64,000 nt of DNA from Streptomyces sp. WMMB303 (lineage in GTDB: Bacteria > Actinomycetota > Actinomycetes > Streptomycetales > Streptomycetaceae): positions 4,886,501 to 4,950,500 of the forward strand of contig NZ_JARKIN010000001.1 in NCBI RefSeq assembly GCF_029351045.1, written 5' to 3'. Position numbers and translations under genes: made by a program. The notes beneath the pieces were generated by a model. The model was not told where the DNA came from and did no database searches. It saw nothing but the letters and a program-made list of their open reading frames with translations. Of the stretch, positions 27,501-34,565 are shown in pieces (position 1 is the stretch's first letter; each line of letters begins with the position of its first letter).

Positions 27501-30494
27501 CACGACATAGGCGGCGAGCCGCTGGTCCCCCGGAATGTCCTCACGCGCAACCACCGCCGCCTGGAGAATTCCTGCATCGCTGGTCAGAAGGGATTCGATC
27601 TCGCCGGGTTCGATGCGGAAGCCTCGCAGCTTCACCTGCTCGTCCGCACGGCCCGCGAACTCCAACTGGCCGTCCGCGCTCCACCGCACCAGATCACCCG
27701 TCCGGTACATCCGCGCACCCGGCTCGAAAGGCGACGCCACAAACCGCTCCGCCGTCAGGCCCGCACGCCCCAGATAACCCCGCGCCAAACCGGCACCCGA
27801 CACATACAACTCACCCACCACACCGGCAGGAACCGGCCGCAACACCTCATCCAGCACATACACCTGCGTATTCACCACAGGACGACCGATCGGCGCCACC
27901 ACCCCACCCGACAACCCACCGCTCATCGACACACACACCGTCGACTCCGTCGGCCCATACGCATTCACCACACGACGGCCATCCACCGACCACCGCGCAA
28001 CCAACTCCGGCGGCGCCGCCTCACCCGCCAACACCACCGACTCCAACAACGGCAATGCGGACTCCGCACCCCCCGGCACCGCGCCCAACACCGACGGCGG
28101 CAACGTCACATGCGTAACCCGGCCCCGAGACAGCACCTTCAACAAGTCGTCGCCGACGACTCGACCACCCTCCGGCACCACCAACACGGCACCGGACCCG
28201 AAAGCCATCACCAACTCCCAGAACGCCGCATCAAAACCCGGCGACGCGAACTGCAACACCCGACTCGACGAACTGACCCCCAAACCCTCCACCTGGGAAC
28301 GGGACAGACTCACCGCACCCCGATGAGAAACCACAACCCCCTTCGGCCAGCCCGTCGAACCCGACGTATAAATCACATAGGCAGCCTGATGACCCTCAAT
28401 GTCGACACCGGGGTCGGTCTCCGGGAAGCCCGACAGATCCTGCGCCAACTCCTGCGGCCCCAGCACCAGCAACGGATCAGCGTCCTCGACCATGAACGCA
28501 CGCCGCTCGACCGGATACTCCGGATCCACCGGCACATACGCACCACCCGCCTTCACCACCGCAAGCACAGCCACCACCAACTCCACCGACCGCGGCAACT
28601 CCACCCCCACCAACACCTCAGGCCCCACGCCCTGGCCGATCAGCCAATGCGCCAGCCGATTCGCCCGCGCATTCAACTCCCCATACGACAGTGACCGCTC
28701 ACCACACACCACCGCTGCCGCATCCGCATCACGCCGCACCTGCTCCTCGAACAACCCCGCAAGCGAGACCTCCGGCAACGCCACCGCCGTGTCATTCCAC
28801 CCGGCAAGCCGCTCCCGCTCCTCACCCGAGAGCAACTCCACCCCACCCACAGACAACGACGGATCCGCCACCACCTGCTCCAACAACCGCACCCACCGCG
28901 CCAACAACCCCTCAACCGAACCCCGATCGAACAACTCCGTCGCGAACTCGACGAGAGCCTCGATACCCGCCACACCGCCTGCGGCGTCGTGGCGTTCGTA
29001 CATCTCGACGAGCATGTCGAAGCGCGAGGTGTCGGTGCTGATGAACTCGGAGCTCACCTGGAGGTGCGGCAGCCGGAAGTCCTCGGACGGTGCGTTCTGC
29101 AGCACCATGGCGACCTGGAACAGCGGGTGGTGGCCGGCGGAGCGCTGCGGGTTGAGGGCCTCGACGAGGTCCTCGAACGGCACGTCCTGGTGCTCGTGCG
29201 CACTCATGCTGCGCTCCCGCACCCGGGCGAGGAGCTCCTCGAAGGCAGGGTTGTCCGAGGTGTCCGTCCGCAGCACATAGGTGTTGACGAAGAGACCGAT
29301 GAGGTCGTCGAGGGCTTCGTCCGTACGGCCGGCCACACCACTGCCCAACGCGATGTCGGTCCCCGCACCCAACCGCGTCAGCAGCGCCGCCATACCGGCC
29401 TGCAACACCATGAACACCGTCGTGTTCGACCGCCGCGCCAACTCCACCAGACCCCGATGCAACTCAGCGTCCAGCCGGAAGTCGACCCGCATCCCCTCGT
29501 AGCCGGCGGTGGCCGGCCGGGGCCGGTCGGCGGGGAAGGTCACCTGCTCCGGCAGCCCCTCCAGCTCCGCACGCCAGTAGTCGAGTTGCTGTGCGTAGAC
29601 GCTCTCGGAGTCGTCGACGTCTCCGAGCCGGTCGCGCTGCCAGAGCGTGTAGTCGACATACTGCGCGGGCAGCTCGGACCACTCCGGATCGCGCTGCTCG
29701 ACACGGGCGGTGTACGCCTCCACCACGTCACGCGTCAGCGGAGCCATCGACCAGCCGTCACCCGCGATGTGATGCAGCAACAGCAGCAGCGTGCTGTGCT
29801 CTGCGTCCGTGTCGAACAGCCAGGCCCGGAAGGGGATCTCGGTGGCGAGGTCGAAGGTGTGTCGGGCCGTCTCTCGGAGGGTGCGCTCCAGGTCGGCCTC
29901 GGGCACCGACCGCCGCTCCCACCGGAAGTCGGCCTCGTCGAGGTCCCGTATCAGCTGGTAGGGCTCGCCGTGCACGTCGGGGAAGACGGTGCGCAGCGAC
30001 TCGTGCCGACCGACGACATCGAGCAGGGCCGAGTGCAGCGCCTCCCCGTCGACGGTGCCGGTGAGGCGGAGGGCCAGCGGAACGTTGTAGGTCGCCGAGC
30101 GGCCTTCCATCCGGTGCAGGAACCACAGGCGGCGCTGGGGGAACGACAGCGGCACCACGTCAGGACGCTCGACGCGGGTGAGAGGGGCGCGCGCGTCGTC
30201 GGCGGCCGCTCCGGTGAGCCGCCCGGCCAGCGCGGCGGGCGTGGAGAAGTCGAAGATCTCCTTGATCTTCAGCTCCTCGCCGAGAGTGGCCCGGATCCGG
30301 ACGAGCAGCCTGATCGCCGTCAACGAATGACCGCCGAGCTCGAAGAGGTCGTCGTGGGGGCCGACGTGGTCCCTGCCGAGCGTCTCGGCGAACAGGGCGC
30401 ACAGCGCCGCTTCGCACGATGCCTTGGCGTCCAACTTCTCGCTCCCTCTTCTGACGGTGTCGAATCCGTGCTGCATCGGCTCGGGTCGGCTCAT
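17244..30494 (-). CDS. three-module NRPS: PCP-[C-A-MT-PCP]x3
   Basis: Encodes 4416 residues from ATG 30494 (MSRPEPMQHGF), 23 bp after the stop of the six-module NRPS. Longer in-frame readings go into the thioesterase and are not real. Domain order: a bare N-terminal PCP (GGHSLTA), then three modules each with a condensation domain (HHIAGDG, HHIAADG, HHIAGDG), an A domain interrupted between A8 and A9 by an N-methyltransferase (EIGVGSGLLMGHLA) and a PCP. There is no thioesterase and no epimerization domain. The leading PCP has no A domain, so its load must come from the A-PCP protein or the free adenylation/carrier/condensation set. The C-terminus ends in a basic tail that may dock to the six-module protein. 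It is probably the first synthetase in assembly although it is the second gene. Confidence 0.93.
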   Translation of the reverse strand: MSRPEPMQHGFDTVRRGSEKLDAKASCEAALCALFAETLGRDHVGPHDDLFELGGHSLTAIRLLVRIRATLGEELKIKEIFDFSTPAALAGRLTGAAADDARAPLTRVERPDVVPLSFPQRRLWFLHRMEGRSATYNVPLALRLTGTVDGEALHSALLDVVGRHESLRTVFPDVHGEPYQLIRDLDEADFRWERRSVPEADLERTLRETARHTFDLATEIPFRAWLFDTDAEHSTLLLLLHHIAGDGWSMAPLTRDVVEAYTARVEQRDPEWSELPAQYVDYTLWQRDRLGDVDDSESVYAQQLDYWRAELEGLPEQVTFPADRPRPATAGYEGMRVDFRLDAELHRGLVELARRSNTTVFMVLQAGMAALLTRLGAGTDIALGSGVAGRTDEALDDLIGLFVNTYVLRTDTSDNPAFEELLARVRERSMSAHEHQDVPFEDLVEALNPQRSAGHHPLFQVAMVLQNAPSEDFRLPHLQVSSEFISTDTSRFDMLVEMYERHDAAGGVAGIEALVEFATELFDRGSVEGLLARWVRLLEQVVADPSLSVGGVELLSGEERERLAGWNDTAVALPEVSLAGLFEEQVRRDADAAAVVCGERSLSYGELNARANRLAHWLIGQGVGPEVLVGVELPRSVELVVAVLAVVKAGGAYVPVDPEYPVERRAFMVEDADPLLVLGPQELAQDLSGFPETDPGVDIEGHQAAYVIYTSGSTGWPKGVVVSHRGAVSLSRSQVEGLGVSSSSRVLQFASPGFDAAFWELVMAFGSGAVLVVPEGGRVVGDDLLKVLSRGRVTHVTLPPSVLGAVPGGAESALPLLESVVLAGEAAPPELVARWSVDGRRVVNAYGPTESTVCVSMSGGLSGGVVAPIGRPVVNTQVYVLDEVLRPVPAGVVGELYVSGAGLARGYLGRAGLTAERFVASPFEPGARMYRTGDLVRWSADGQLEFAGRADEQVKLRGFRIEPGEIESLLTSDAGILQAAVVAREDIPGDQRLAAYVVPDLAAAAAHAGADQGAVSSGGDAQVEEWREIYDSVYSGVGSGGFGEDFAGWDSSYSGEPIPLGEMREWRDAVVERVRGFGGGRVLEIGVGSGLLMGHLASGVEEYWGTDLSGAVIERLRGQVSEAGLSDRVRLRCQPADGAGDLPLGYFDTVVLNSVVQYFPDGEYLSRVLDCALGLLVPGGRVVVGDVRHAGSLRVLHAAVHGDRGVQARAVVDRAVLLEKELVVAPEFFTGLAGGDARVGAVDVRLKRGGCHNELTRHRYEVVLHKAPSKARDVAAVPQISWSPDFDLADVEGPVRISGIPNARLVGEVAAERRLDGLDAGDLGSGVDPEELVVRGAELGLRVVVTWSSRSVALFDAVVLPGDEDERPMSGVYVPAGSGGPWVNSPVAARGIGAVVKAARERLVEGLPEYMVPSAVMVLDRLPLTPNGKLDRKALPVPEYAASVGGRKARTPREETLCGLFAGVLGLERVGIDDSFFDLGGHSLLVTRLVSRIRSVVGVELPIKDVFEAPTVALLVERLRGEGRIRRSLVPVERPDVVPLSFAQRRLWFLHKLEGPSATYNMPLAFRLTGSANAEALHAALVDVATRHESLRTVFPEVDGEPRQVVLDPADAAFGWEHRRVTEAELPTVVREVSRYGFELASEAPIRAWLFDTDGDTSVLLLLFHHIAADGWSMGPLARDVVAAYTARAQGAVPQWSELPVQYADYTLWQRELLGDENDPDSLFTQQVGYWRDKLADLPEQVTFPTDRPRPAVASYAGETVTFEVEGELHRRMAELARGTGSTVFMVLQAGMAALLTRLGAGTDIALGSGVAGRTDEALDDLVGLFVNTFVLRTDTSGDPGFEELLSRVRESSLEAYAHQDVPFEHLVELLNPNRSTSHHPLFQVALVLQNTDQGDFTLPGLQVSTTEADPGTARFDMLLSLTERHDAGGNPAGIETVVEYATDLFDRSTVEAVFDRWKRLLEQTLSDPAQPIGKAVLLTETERQQTLTTWNDTAADVRRETLVSLVEEQMARTPDAPAVLSGDTKLSYAEVNARANRLARHLVTRGVGPEQLVAVALPRSADTIVAFLAVIKAGAAYLPLDPDDPVERLRYTLGDARPALMLVSRDRDLAADAEVPCVAMDETSTVEAVAQQDASDLTDADRAAPLTPAAPLYVIYTSGSTGRPKGVMVEHRGLANNLQWMQDTYPVGPGDVLLFRTSVRFDSVGLEIWFPLLHGAAVCVAPGDVVRDPQRLVSFMAENKVTIAQFPPSLLANLPEPPAGHSVRRVWASGEALRPDLAARVSASWSSELSNLYGPTEMTIQVASSVWQGPDGVANSVPIGRPMWNTRLFVLDAGLQPVPVGVVGELYAAGAQVSRGYLRRPGLTAERFVASPFEPGARMYRTGDLVRWRADGQLEFVGRADEQVKLRGFRIEPGEIESLLACCTGVRQAAVVAREDTPGDQRLAAYVVPDLEAAASAGVEADSGTAAEAAVASDAQVEEWREIYDSVYAESAYGEFGEDFAGWDSAYTGEPIPLGEMRAWRDAVVERVRGFGGGRVLEIGVGSGLLMGHLAPGVEEYWGTDLSGAVIERLRGQVSEAGLSDRVRLRCQPADAAGDLPLGYFDTVVLNSVVQYFPDGEYLSRVLDCALGLLVPGGRVVVGDVRHAGSLRVLHAAVHGDRGVQARAVVDRAVLLEKELVVAPEFFTGLAGGDARVGAVDVRLKRGGCHNELTRHRYEVVLHKAPSKARDVAEVPQISWSPDFDLADVEGPVRISGIPNARLVGEVAAERRLDGLDAGDLGSGVDPEELVVRGAELGLRVVVTWSSRSVALFDAVLLPGDGDESVLSGVYLPAASGGPWVNSPVAARGIGAVVKAARERLVEGLPEYMVPSAVMVLDRLPLTPNGKLDRKALPVPEYAASVGGRKARTPREETLCGLFAEVLGLERVGIDDSFFDLGGHSLLTTRLVSRIRSVIGVEVPIAAVFENPTVAGLAPRLTGDGRTRAALTPMPRPEAVPLSFAQRRLWFLHKLEGPSATYNMPLALRLKGELDADALSGALRDLVVRHESLRTVFPETDGEPRQSILDPQSAELDWQRRSVTEEELPKVLEEAARYAFELGSEIPVRAWLFDVAPQDSVLMLLVHHIAGDGWSMGPIARDLVAAYTARSQGSLPQWSELSVQYADYTLWQRELLGDENDPDSLYTRQVDYWRDQLAGLPELVTFPTDRPRPAVASFEGTHTDFTLDAELHQGLVRLARRSNTTVFMVLQAGMAALLTRLGAGTDIALGSGVAGRTDEALDDLVGLFVNTFVLRTDTSGDPGFEELLGRVRESSLEAYAHQDVPFEHLVELLNPNRSTSHHPLFQVALVLQNAPEGDFDLPGLRVTPEDVGIGRSRFDMLLSLAERAGGRGVTGTVEYSTRLFDRGSVEGLLARWVRLLEQVVADPSVSVGGVELLSGVERGRLAGWNDTAVVLPEVSLAGLFEEQVRRDGEATALVHGQQSFSYREVNARANRLAHWLVGQGVGPEVLVGVELPRSVEMVVAVLAVVKAGGAYVPVDPEYPVERRAFMVEDADPLLVLGPQELAQDLSDFPETDPGVVVQATHPAYVIYTSGSTGRPKGVVVSHRGVAGLAHTQLRRLGTTPRSRVLQFASPSFDAAVWELVAAFAAGAAIVVPDSARLVGEALRDVLAAQHITHALIPPSVLATLPAGSEEELTEFACVVVGAEAAPPELVARWSRGRRVVNAYGPTESTVAISMSDTFSDDVVPIGSPVANTRAHVLDEVLRPVPAGVVGELYASGAGLARGYVGRADLTAERFVASPFEPGTRMYRTGDLARWRADGQLEYMGRADEQVKVRGFRIEPGEIESLLTGCGGVRQAVVLAREDVPGDLRLAAYVVPDLAAVATTAEGDAEETPSDEDAQVGEWREIYDSVYSGVGSGGFGEDFAGWDSSYSGEPIPLGEMREWRDAVVERVRGFGGGRVLEIGVGSGLLMGHLASGVEEYWGTDLSGAVIERLRGQVSEAGLSDRVWLRCQPADAAGDLPSGYFDTVVLNSVVQYFPDGEYLSRVLDCALGLLVPGGRVVVGDVRHAGSLRVLHAAVHGDRGVQARAVVDRAVLLEKELVVAPEFFTGLAGGDARVGAVDVRLKRGGCHNELTRHRYEVVLHKAPTTVVDVGVLPRRAWTPEFDLAEAESPIRITGIPNARLIGEVAAERRLDGLDAGDLGSGVDPEELVVRGAELGLRVVVTWSSRSVALFDAVVLPGDEDERPMSGVYLPAASGGPWVNSPVAARGIGAVVKAARERLVEGLPEYMVPSAVMVLDRLPLTPNGKLDRKALPVPEYAASVGGRKARTPQEETLCGLFAEVLGLERVGIDDSFFDLGGHSLLATRLISRIRSELQTEVAIGTIFETPTVAGLADHLTTASRTAARKRPALRRMTRPTGKP
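17424..18800 (-). repeat. MT-PCP cassette, copy 1
   Basis: About 1.4 kb coding for the N-methyltransferase, A-domain tail and PCP start of module 3. It is nearly identical in DNA to copies at 21680, 26043 and 48598, apart from a short variable stretch near 17915-18070. Confidence 0.85.
21555..25920 (-). other. NRPS module 2: C-A(unknown)-NMT-PCP
   Basis: Pocket residues are D-S-L-Q-W-S-L-I-Q, around an unusual A4 segment (VRFDSVGLEIW). I know no amino acid with this pattern. Trp at 299 narrows the pocket. The MT cassette is intact, so an N-methyl residue is expected. Confidence 0.65.
21680..22975 (-). repeat. MT-PCP cassette, copy 2
   Basis: Same cassette in module 2, offset from copy 1 by about 4254 bp. 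It diverges past about 22830, where the start of the methyltransferase region is specific to this module. Confidence 0.85.
25925..30195 (-). other. NRPS module 1: C-A(Phe)-NMT-PCP
   Basis: Pocket residues are D-A-W-T-V-A-A-V-C, essentially the gramicidin/tyrocidine Phe code. The MT cassette sits between A8 (KLRGFRIEPGE) and A10 (NGKLDRK). Predicted residue: N-methyl-L-phenylalanine. The A domain is nearly identical in DNA to that of module 4. Confidence 0.75.
26043..27430 (-). repeat. MT-PCP cassette, copy 3
   Basis: Same cassette in module 1. Long runs are identical to copy 4, extending into the shared Phe-type A domain (27640-28330 versus 50190-50880). Confidence 0.85.
30200..30494 (-). 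other. starter PCP of three-module NRPS
   Basis: A carrier domain at the very N-terminus (FELGGHSLTAIRLL; Ser near residue 57) with no cognate A domain in the same protein. It is charged in trans, with Dap or a Dap conjugate as the leading candidate (inference). Confidence 0.8.
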
Positions 30495-30517
30495 GGGCGG
30501 CCGCTCCGGCGGTCGGG

Positions 30518-33500
30518 TCACTCGGTGGGGTGGGACGGGGGGAGGGCCGTGGGGTGGGCCGTGGCGGGGGAGCCGATCTGCCGGAGCTTCTCGGCCACGA
30601 GTGGACCGATCTCCCGCAGCGGTTCCGGGTTCATCATCTGGGTGTGCCGGTGGTTGAGCTTCTGGAACTCCACGGTGCCGGTGAGGTAGGGGTCCCACGT
30701 CCCTGGTTCGAGCTGGTGGTCGTTCTCGCCTCCGGTCGCGGCCAGGATCAGCGTCGGCGCGGAGACGGGCCGGGGCCTGTTGTCCAGGCCCAGGAGGGTG
30801 TGGTTCACGGTCAGGTGCATCATGGCGGCGACCTCGGTCTCGCTGAGGCCGGCCAGGGCGGAGTTCTTCGTGGTCAGCAGCTCCACCGTCGTCTCGTGGG
30901 TGAGCTGCTCCGCCTCCTCGTCGGTGAGTTCGATGTCGAAGAGGCCCAGCATGGCGCGGTGCACGTCGGCGACCCGCACCTTCGGCATCGACTCCTCGAC
31001 CTCGCGGCGGCTGACCGGGTTCACCGGGAAGCAGTCCAGCAGCGCCAGCATCGCGACCTGCTCCCCGCGCTCCTCCAGCAGTGCGGCGACGGCGTGAGCG
31101 ACGACTCCGCCGAACGACCAGCCCAGGAGGTGATACGGCCCCGCGGGCTGGACGCGCCGGATCTGCTCCAGGTAGTCCTCGGCCATCTCCTCGACGGACT
31201 TCGCCAGCTCTCCGCCCGTCAGACCGCGGGCCTGCAGCGCGTACACCGGGGTGTCCCGGTCGAGGTACTGGAGCAGACCGGCGTAGGACCAGCCCAGGCC
31301 GCTTCCGGGGTGGACGCAGAAGACGGGTCGGCGGCTGCCCTGCGCGCGCAGCGGCAGGAGCACGTCGAGGGCGTTCCCGTCGCCGCCCGTCTCCAGCCGG
31401 GCGGCCAGTCCAGCCACGGTGGGCGCGCCGAAGAGGGTGCGCAGCGGCAGTTCCACACCGAGTACGCCGCGGATGCGGCTCATCAGCCGGGCGGCGAGCA
31501 GCGAGTGGCCGCCCAGATCGAAGAAGCTGTCGTCGACGCCGACCCGCTCCAGCTCCAGGACGTCCGCGAACAGGCCGCACAGCACCTCCTCGTGCGGGGT
31601 GCGCGGTGCCCGGCCGCGGCCGGCCTCGGAGAAGTCGGGTGCGGGCAGGGCGGCGCGGTCGAGCTTGCCGTTGGGTGTCAGCGGGATGTCCTCGAGGGCC
31701 ACCACGGCGGCGGGGACCATGTAGTCCGGCAGCGCTTCCGCCACGTGGGCCCGGAGCGCGCGCACGTCCGGCTCGGCCGCACCGCTCTCGGGCACGACGT
31801 AGCCGACGAGTCGGGCACCGCCGGGGCCGTCCTCGCGGGCGACGACCACGGCCCGCCGCACCGAGGGGTGCGAGCCGAGCACGGCTGCGATCTCGCCCGG
31901 CTCGATGCGGAAGCCGCGCACCTTGACCTGTTCGTCGGCGCGGCCCGCGAACTCCAGCAGGCCGTCGGGGCGCCGGCGCGCCAGGTCGCCGGTGCGGTAC
32001 ATCCGCGCACCCGGCTCGAACGGGCTCGGCACGAACCGCTCCGCGGTCAGCCCGGGGCGTCCGAGATAGCCGCGGGCGACCTGGGCTCCGGACATGTACA
32101 GCTCACCCGTCGTGCCGGGCGGTACCGGCCGCAGCCCGGCGTCGAGAACGTAGGCGCGCATGTTCCAGAACGGCCGGCCGATCGGCACCGGTCCGGTGGG
32201 CTGCTCGGCGCCGGGCTCCAGCTCGAACTGGGCGCAGTTGACGGTCAGCTCGGTCGGGCCATAGGCGTTGATCACGGTGACGGCCGGGTGCCGGTGCCGC
32301 CAGGCGGCGACGGCTTCTCCGGTCAGCGCCTCGCCGCCCAGGATCAGCGTGTCGGTGGGCGACCAGTCCGGAGGCAGCTCCGCCAGGAGCGGCAGGTGCG
32401 AGGGGGTCGCCTTCACCAGCGTCACCGGGGTGTCGGCCGGCTCCCGTCCGGCCAGTTCGCGGAGGCTGCCGAGGTGGACCCGGCCGCCGCTGACGAGGGT
32501 GGTGTAGAGGCCGGTGACCGTCAGGTCGAAGGCGAGGGAGGAGTGCACCAGCGTGGTGCCACGCGCGGCCGGGTAGTGCCGCATCGCCCAGGTGAGGTAG
32601 TTCGCCACCGAGTGGTGCTCGACCACCACGCCCTTGGGCCGCCCCGTGGAGCCCGAGGTGTAGATCACGTAGGCGGGGTGCCGAGGCAGCAGCGGAGCCG
32701 TGCGGTCGGCGTCCGACAGGTTGTGCGACGGCAGTGCGGCCAGGGCCTCCGCTGTCTCCGGGGAGTCCAGCAGCAGGTGGGTGTGGGCCGTCTCCGGGAG
32801 CTGCGGCGCCGCTTCGGTGGTGGTGAGCACGCACAGCGGCGCGGTGTCGTCGAGGGCGTACGCGAGCCGGTCGGCCGGGTGGTCGAGGTCGAGGGGCAGG
32901 TAGCCCGCCCCGGACTTCAGTACGGCGAGCATCGCCACCGGCATCGCGGCCGATCCGGGCACGGCGAGGGCGACGAACCGCTCCGGTCCGGCGCCCAGCG
33001 CGGCGAGATGGCGGGCGAGCCGGTTGGCCCGTTCGTTCAGCTCCCGGTAGGTGAGGAGTGCGTCGTCGGCCTCCACCGCCACCGCGTCCGGGCTCGCCTC
33101 GGCCCGGTCCTGGAGCAGTTGCACGACGGTGGTCGCGGGCGTCTCGAAGTCGGTGTCGTTCCCTTCGAGGAGCGCCTGCTGCCGTTCGGCCGCGGTCAGG
33201 ACGTCGATCTCGCGGACGGACCGCTCCGGGGCGGCGACGACCGCCTCGGCGACCCGGACCAGGCGGCTGGTGAGCGCCGTCGCGGCGTCGTGGTCGAACA
33301 GGTCGGTGGCGTACCGGAGCTGTCCGGTCACTCCGGCCGGCGCGCCGTCGTCGGTGAAGTGCTCACCGAAGGTGAAGTCCAGGTCGAACTTGGCTGCGCC
33401 GGTCCCGGCGTCGAGGGGTGTGACGTCGAGGCCGGGCAGCGTCAGGTCGGCGCGGTCGGTGTTGGCCAGCGACATCATGACCTGGAACAGCGGGTGCCGG

Positions 33501-34565
33501 GACGTCGTGCGGTCCGGGTTGATGATCTCCACGAGCCGTTCGAAGGCCAGGTCCTGGTGGGCGTAGACGGCCAGGTCGGTCTCCCTGACACGGCCGAGCA
33601 GTTCGCCGAACGAGGGGTTCCCGGACAGGTCCGTGCGCAGTACCAGGGTGTTGACGAAGAAGCCCACGAGGTCGTCGAGCGCTTCGTCGGTGCGTCCGGC
33701 GATCGGGGCGCCCATGACGATGTCGTCACCGGCTCCGAGCTTCGACAGCAGGACGGCCATGGTGGCCTGGAGCGTCATGAAGACACTGGCACCGGAAGCG
33801 GAAGCCAGTTCCGCCAGTCCGCGGTGGACGTGGGCGGGCAGTTCGACGGTGACGGTCGCGCCCTGGTGGCTGGGCTGCTCGGGGCGGGGCCGGGTGGTGG
33901 GCAGGTTCAGCTCTTCCGGCGCTCCGGCCAGCATCTGCCGCCAGAAGGCCACCTGCCGGGCGATGGCGCTGTCCGGATCGTCCTCGCGGCCCAGGGCCTG
34001 CTGCTGCCAGAGGGTGAAGTCGGCGTACTGGACAGGCAGGGCGTCCCACTCGGGCGCGGTGCCGGCGCAGCGTGCGGAGTAGGCGGCGACGAGGTCCTTG
34101 GCGAGGGGTGCCAGGGACCAGCCGTCGGCGGCGATGTGATGCATCAGCACCAGCAGCACGCACGTGTCGCTCCCGCCCTCCGGCTCCTCGAAGAGCCAGG
34201 CCCGCAGCGGCGGCTCGGTGGCGAGGTCGAAGGCGTGGCAGGCGGCGGCCCCGAGCGCCGCGGGCAGTTCGTCCGCGGCGACCGCGCGGGTCTCCCAGGG
34301 GACCGCGGCCTGGTGGGGGGCGAGCACCACCTGGTGCGGCTCGTCGTCGGTCTCGGGGAAGACGGTGCGCAGCGACTCGTGCCGGGCTGCGACGTCGAGC
34401 AGCGCGGTGTGCAGTGCTTCCTGGTCCACACGGCCGGTGAGGCGCAGTGCCAGCGGCATGTTGTAGGTGGCGGACGGGCCCTCGAGCTTGTGCAGGAACC
34501 ACAGCCGGCGCTGTGCGTACGACAGCGGTATGTGGTGCGGCCGCGGCATCGGTACCAGTGCGGCG
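30518..34565 (-). other. NRPS module 9 plus thioesterase: C-A(Asp)-PCP-TE
   Basis: Pocket residues D-L-T-K-I-G-A-V-N again predict Asp. The PCP at about 31500 is followed by a type I thioesterase (about 30520-31370) with GWSFG and a C-terminal His, which offloads the product by hydrolysis or macrocyclisation. Confidence 0.75.
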
